64,000 nt of DNA from Brevibacillus_H sp049846925 (GTDB taxonomy: Bacteria > Bacillota > Bacilli > Brevibacillales > Brevibacillaceae), in contig NZ_JBNCMT010000005.1 in assembly GCF_049846925.1 (NCBI RefSeq), positions 143,372 through 207,371 of the forward strand. The letters are read 5' to 3'. The notes below the pieces were generated by a model, which saw nothing but the letters and a program-made list of their open reading frames with translations, was not told the DNA's origin and did not search any database. Below, piece after piece: positions 61,472 through 64,000 of this stretch (the stretch's first letter is position 1; each line of letters opens with the position of its first letter). A program made the position numbers and the translations under genes.

Positions 61472-64000
61472 TTAGTTTTTCTTTTCCAGTATGCGATAGA
61501 GCGCCACGACGAATACTGCTCGGGTCGTTGGTTTATTCGGCTCAAATTTCTCGCCGATCGGATCGATCAATCCTAGCCCGACAATATTAGTAATGGAAGC
61601 CGAAGCCCATTTTGGCCATGTCTTCTTGTCGGAGAGTGTCAGATTGGTTGATGATTTTTGTTTCAGAATCCGATCGAGAATAGCGGCTGCTTCGGCACGA
61701 GTAATACTCTTGTCTGGCTTAAAGGTCTTGTCGTCATATCCTTTGATAATTCCTTTGGATAACGCGACCTGGACGGCTCCTTGTGCGTAAGCCGGAACCG
61801 TATCTTTGAAGTTCAGCTTCGGCTTGGCAGGCAGCTCCCATTTGTAGACACGTGCAAGCAGAGCTACGAATTGAGCACGGGTCAAGGCTACTTCAGGGCC
61901 GAATACATTCGCCTCCAGCCCTTTTACATACCCTTTGGCAGCCATGCTCGTTATCTCTGTCCGTGCAGGATGATTCAAGATGTCCATAAACGGAACGTCA
62001 CTTGGAATATCCAGGTAGTATGGAATATACGTACCGTAGGAATTAATTTCGTATGTCCAGTTATGCTGAGCGTCCATTTGCCCTTGAAGGACATCGAGCG
62101 TCTGGTTGACTTCATTGACGTACAGAAGTCCAATTCCTTTGTTCTTCACCCACTGTTTTGGTGCAAAGGAGAGAGTAACTGGTGTTGATCCAAGCAGATC
62201 CTCTTTTCCGTTTTTCAAAGCAACAGGACTAATACTGAAGGAATAGTCCGCAGGAACATATCCAGGAAGCTGACGTTTGGCGATTGGTTGTACATCGATT
62301 CTCGCCTTCTCCAGGAATGATGCAACTTGTTGGAATGAATAATTCATGTTCAACTCTTTGCCTAGAGACAGGGTACCAGGTTGAGCAGGATTAATTTCTT
62401 TGCCAACTACTTTTTTCGTTGCATCATATGGGTAAAGCAGAGACAATTCGTCAAAATACAATGTACCTTGTTCAGGACGCAGCTCTGTTTGTTCTTTTTG
62501 GTTAACTACGTAGATGCTGCGTAAGGAAAGTGGGTAAACAGCTTCTCCAGGGAATGCTCCCTTCACCTGTTTCCAGCCAGTCCAATCAATCTGCTTCGCT
62601 AAATCCACATAATGAACCTTGCCTTTGGCATCTAAAATTTCTGCTCGAAGCCAATGGTTGCTGTTATCCCCGTAAACCCACAGACCGAGTCCAAATGGAT
62701 TGCCAGGAATAGCGACTGGATTGGAACCAAGACGACCATAGGCAATTCTCACGTCACTGGTCGGAGCTCCGGCAAAATTGTACGTAAGCTTGGCTGATTT
62801 CTTCGAGCGATAGACCGGTTCGGATACGAGCCCAAACGATCCTTGTGCACTGATGCTGTCTGGGTACGCTGTATGATACATGCCCACCTGATTGTCAAAG
62901 ACCAGCCACGGTTGTTCCATTTCCCCAATAATGACAGGCACTGTGGTTGACACCCCGTCGTAATTGATTGACAGATTCGCTCTGCCTTCTTTCTCGCCAG
63001 CGATCAATTGCAAGTTGTCATTTAAAGTTGCTATCTGTGAATCAACAAAACCAGTTACGCTGCGTGGCGTCGCCTCAATCACTTTTCCTGTTTTCGTCTT
63101 TACGGTAACACTGAGGTCCATCGTCTGACCGAGACCGATAAAGACAGGGTTCGGCGAAATCTCAAGCTGTGCCACATCACTTCCGCTAAATACTCTGACT
63201 TGCCGTTCCTGTTTCAATCCCCCTACTTGAGCGATTAGTCCGACAGTTCCTGATTTGGTTGCCGTAAACCGGTTATTTTCAAATACCCCTGCGTCTGATT
63301 GCGTAGAATTCCAGGTCACTGCGGAAGTGTCAATCTTCATCGGCTGATAGTGATTGTCAAACCCTTTGGCAGCCTTGAATTCTGCTTCTTGACCAATCAG
63401 CAACTCTGTAGGGCCAACGATTTGGAACCCGGCCAAATCTCCCTGTGGTGCCGTGTTATATACAGCTAACCCCGTGGGCACTCGGCGCTCAGAGCCTTCT
63501 TTTGGTGATAGTGCCAGCTTTGCGTCTGTTTCTCCTAACATCCGCACGGCCAAGGAGGTTGATCCTCCACCGTCAAAGTTCACTGCCTGATACGCACCAA
63601 GCTCAACCATAATCTGGGCAAGCTCGGCCAGGTTGGTTCCACGGCTTGTTGCGTTTTTCTCAACCGCTACAATCCATAGTGTTTTCCCATCCTGAGACGT
63701 CCCGACCGCTGTATGGGCATTGATACCTTGTACATACGTGTCAGTAGGGAATGTGCTCATTGGCACTCCTTTATCCACTAAAATAACATGACCGCCAACC
63801 GCTTGAACCCAATCTTGCCCGGTCGGTGTCGTTTGATAGTCCAATTGCACTCGGGAGCCGATTGGCACGTGCTGTTCCAGGAATTGAGCAGCTTGTCCAT
63901 TTCCCCATAGTACAAAACCATTGGCCGGAATGGTTGCACCCGGTTGGTCTACACGAGTCTCAGTCGCAACCCCATCCACAAACACAACTTCGACAACATG
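61472..64000 (-). CDS. NAGPA-type phosphodiester glycosidase with C-terminal SLH domains (N-terminus cut off by the window)
   Basis: 842 residues are visible and the frame is open to the window edge, so the start and signal peptide are outside. The first 160 residues are the end of a phosphodiester-glycosidase/NAGPA domain (INAHTAVGTSQDGKTLWIVA, QAVNFDGGGSTSLAVR, RRVPTGLAVYN), a family that removes GlcNAc-phosphodiester caps and is often found in exopolysaccharide enzymes of Bacilli. Ig-like modules (about 170-330), a carbohydrate-binding-like region (about 350-500) and three SLH repeats at the C-terminus (from about 665: VALTRAQFVALLARVY, ITRAEAAAILDRIL, PTTRAVFVVALYRIL) follow. It is a wall-bound enzyme probably acting on a phosphate-containing surface glycan; the substrate is inference. 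Confidence 0.85.
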   Translation of the reverse strand, partial: HVVEVVFVDGVATETRVDQPGATIPANGFVLWGNGQAAQFLEQHVPIGSRVQLDYQTTPTGQDWVQAVGGHVILVDKGVPMSTFPTDTYVQGINAHTAVGTSQDGKTLWIVAVEKNATSRGTNLAELAQIMVELGAYQAVNFDGGGSTSLAVRMLGETDAKLALSPKEGSERRVPTGLAVYNTAPQGDLAGFQIVGPTELLIGQEAEFKAAKGFDNHYQPMKIDTSAVTWNSTQSDAGVFENNRFTATKSGTVGLIAQVGGLKQERQVRVFSGSDVAQLEISPNPVFIGLGQTMDLSVTVKTKTGKVIEATPRSVTGFVDSQIATLNDNLQLIAGEKEGRANLSINYDGVSTTVPVIIGEMEQPWLVFDNQVGMYHTAYPDSISAQGSFGLVSEPVYRSKKSAKLTYNFAGAPTSDVRIAYGRLGSNPVAIPGNPFGLGLWVYGDNSNHWLRAEILDAKGKVHYVDLAKQIDWTGWKQVKGAFPGEAVYPLSLRSIYVVNQKEQTELRPEQGTLYFDELSLLYPYDATKKVVGKEINPAQPGTLSLGKELNMNYSFQQVASFLEKARIDVQPIAKRQLPGYVPADYSFSISPVALKNGKEDLLGSTPVTLSFAPKQWVKNKGIGLLYVNEVNQTLDVLQGQMDAQHNWTYEINSYGTYIPYYLDIPSDVPFMDILNHPARTEITSMAAKGYVKGLEANVFGPEVALTRAQFVALLARVYKWELPAKPKLNFKDTVPAYAQGAVQVALSKGIIKGYDDKTFKPDKSITRAEAAAILDRILKQKSSTNLTLSDKKTWPKWASASITNIVGLGLIDPIGEKFEPNKPTTRAVFVVALYRILEKKN

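Noticed and set aside
1..64000. CRISPR arrays, tRNA or rRNA genes, insertion sequences, phage genes
   Set aside because: I looked for regularly spaced repeats, cloverleaf arms, transposase or integrase motifs and found none. The only tandem repeats are those in nuoC and the S-layer promoter modules.

Overview
The window comes from the chromosome of a spore-forming, flagellated, S-layer-bearing Firmicute, almost certainly a Brevibacillus of the B. brevis/B. choshinensis type. The main reasons are a middle-wall-protein/outer-wall-protein S-layer operon with signal peptides like those known from B. brevis 47, SLH-domain surface proteins, sporulation genes spoIIID, spoIIQ and spoIID, flhO/flhP, and an 11-subunit Bacillus-type complex I. 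All genes but one (the YigZ/YvyE-family gene near 14.3 kb) lie on the minus strand.

Layout from the low-coordinate end. (1) 1-5.9 kb: an AT-rich surface-glycan cluster with a partial glycosyltransferase, Wzy-type polymerase, Wzx-type flippase, WbpA-type UDP-sugar dehydrogenase and Wzz-type chain-length protein, preceded by a TPR lipoprotein gene. (2) 6-22 kb: the cell-surface block. A TolC-like secreted protein gene lies upstream of the S-layer operon (mwp then owp), which has tandem promoters and a double translation start. Further along are the convergent yvyE-family gene and a 2250-residue SLH protein. (3) 22-29 kb: tagO and tagA (first steps of a wall polymer), fabZ, a pgsA-like gene, a small EpuA-family membrane protein gene, flhP, flhO, mbl and spoIIID. 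(4) 29-35.5 kb: spoIIQ, spoIID, the alaR-alaT pair, murA, ywmB and ywzB. (5) 35.6-46.1 kb: a complete nuoABCDHIJKLMN operon lacking nuoE, nuoF and nuoG, with a repeat-expanded NuoC. (6) 46.4-52.5 kb: two tandem InhA-type M6 metalloprotease genes and an unrecognised gene. (7) 52.8-60 kb: the F1Fo ATP synthase operon atpZ-I-B-E-F-H-A-G-D-C with a clear promoter. (8) 60.1-64 kb: a thiolase and a partial phosphodiester-glycosidase/SLH protein.

The genes fit together as an envelope and energy region. TagO/TagA, MurA and the Wzx/Wzy cluster make wall and surface polymers. The SLH proteins and the MWP/OWP layers coat the wall. Mbl and the spo genes shape the cell and spore, and complex I and ATP synthase drive respiration. 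Murein, sporulation and atp genes are in nearly the same order as in Bacillus subtilis (spoIIID-mbl-flhO-flhP; spoIID-murA-ywmB-ywzB-...-atp), with nuo, inhA and alaRT inserted.

The most interesting non-coding signal is a perfect 12-bp inverted repeat upstream of spoIID. Its second arm is the spoIID ribosome binding site followed by six T, and a candidate sigma-E -10 box lies in the loop. Other points of note are the duplicated promoter module and leader hairpin of the S-layer operon, a stable hairpin without a U-tract between mwp and owp, the barrel-less TolC-like protein, and the 126-bp tandem repeats inside nuoC. I found no tRNA, rRNA, CRISPR array, insertion sequence or prophage.
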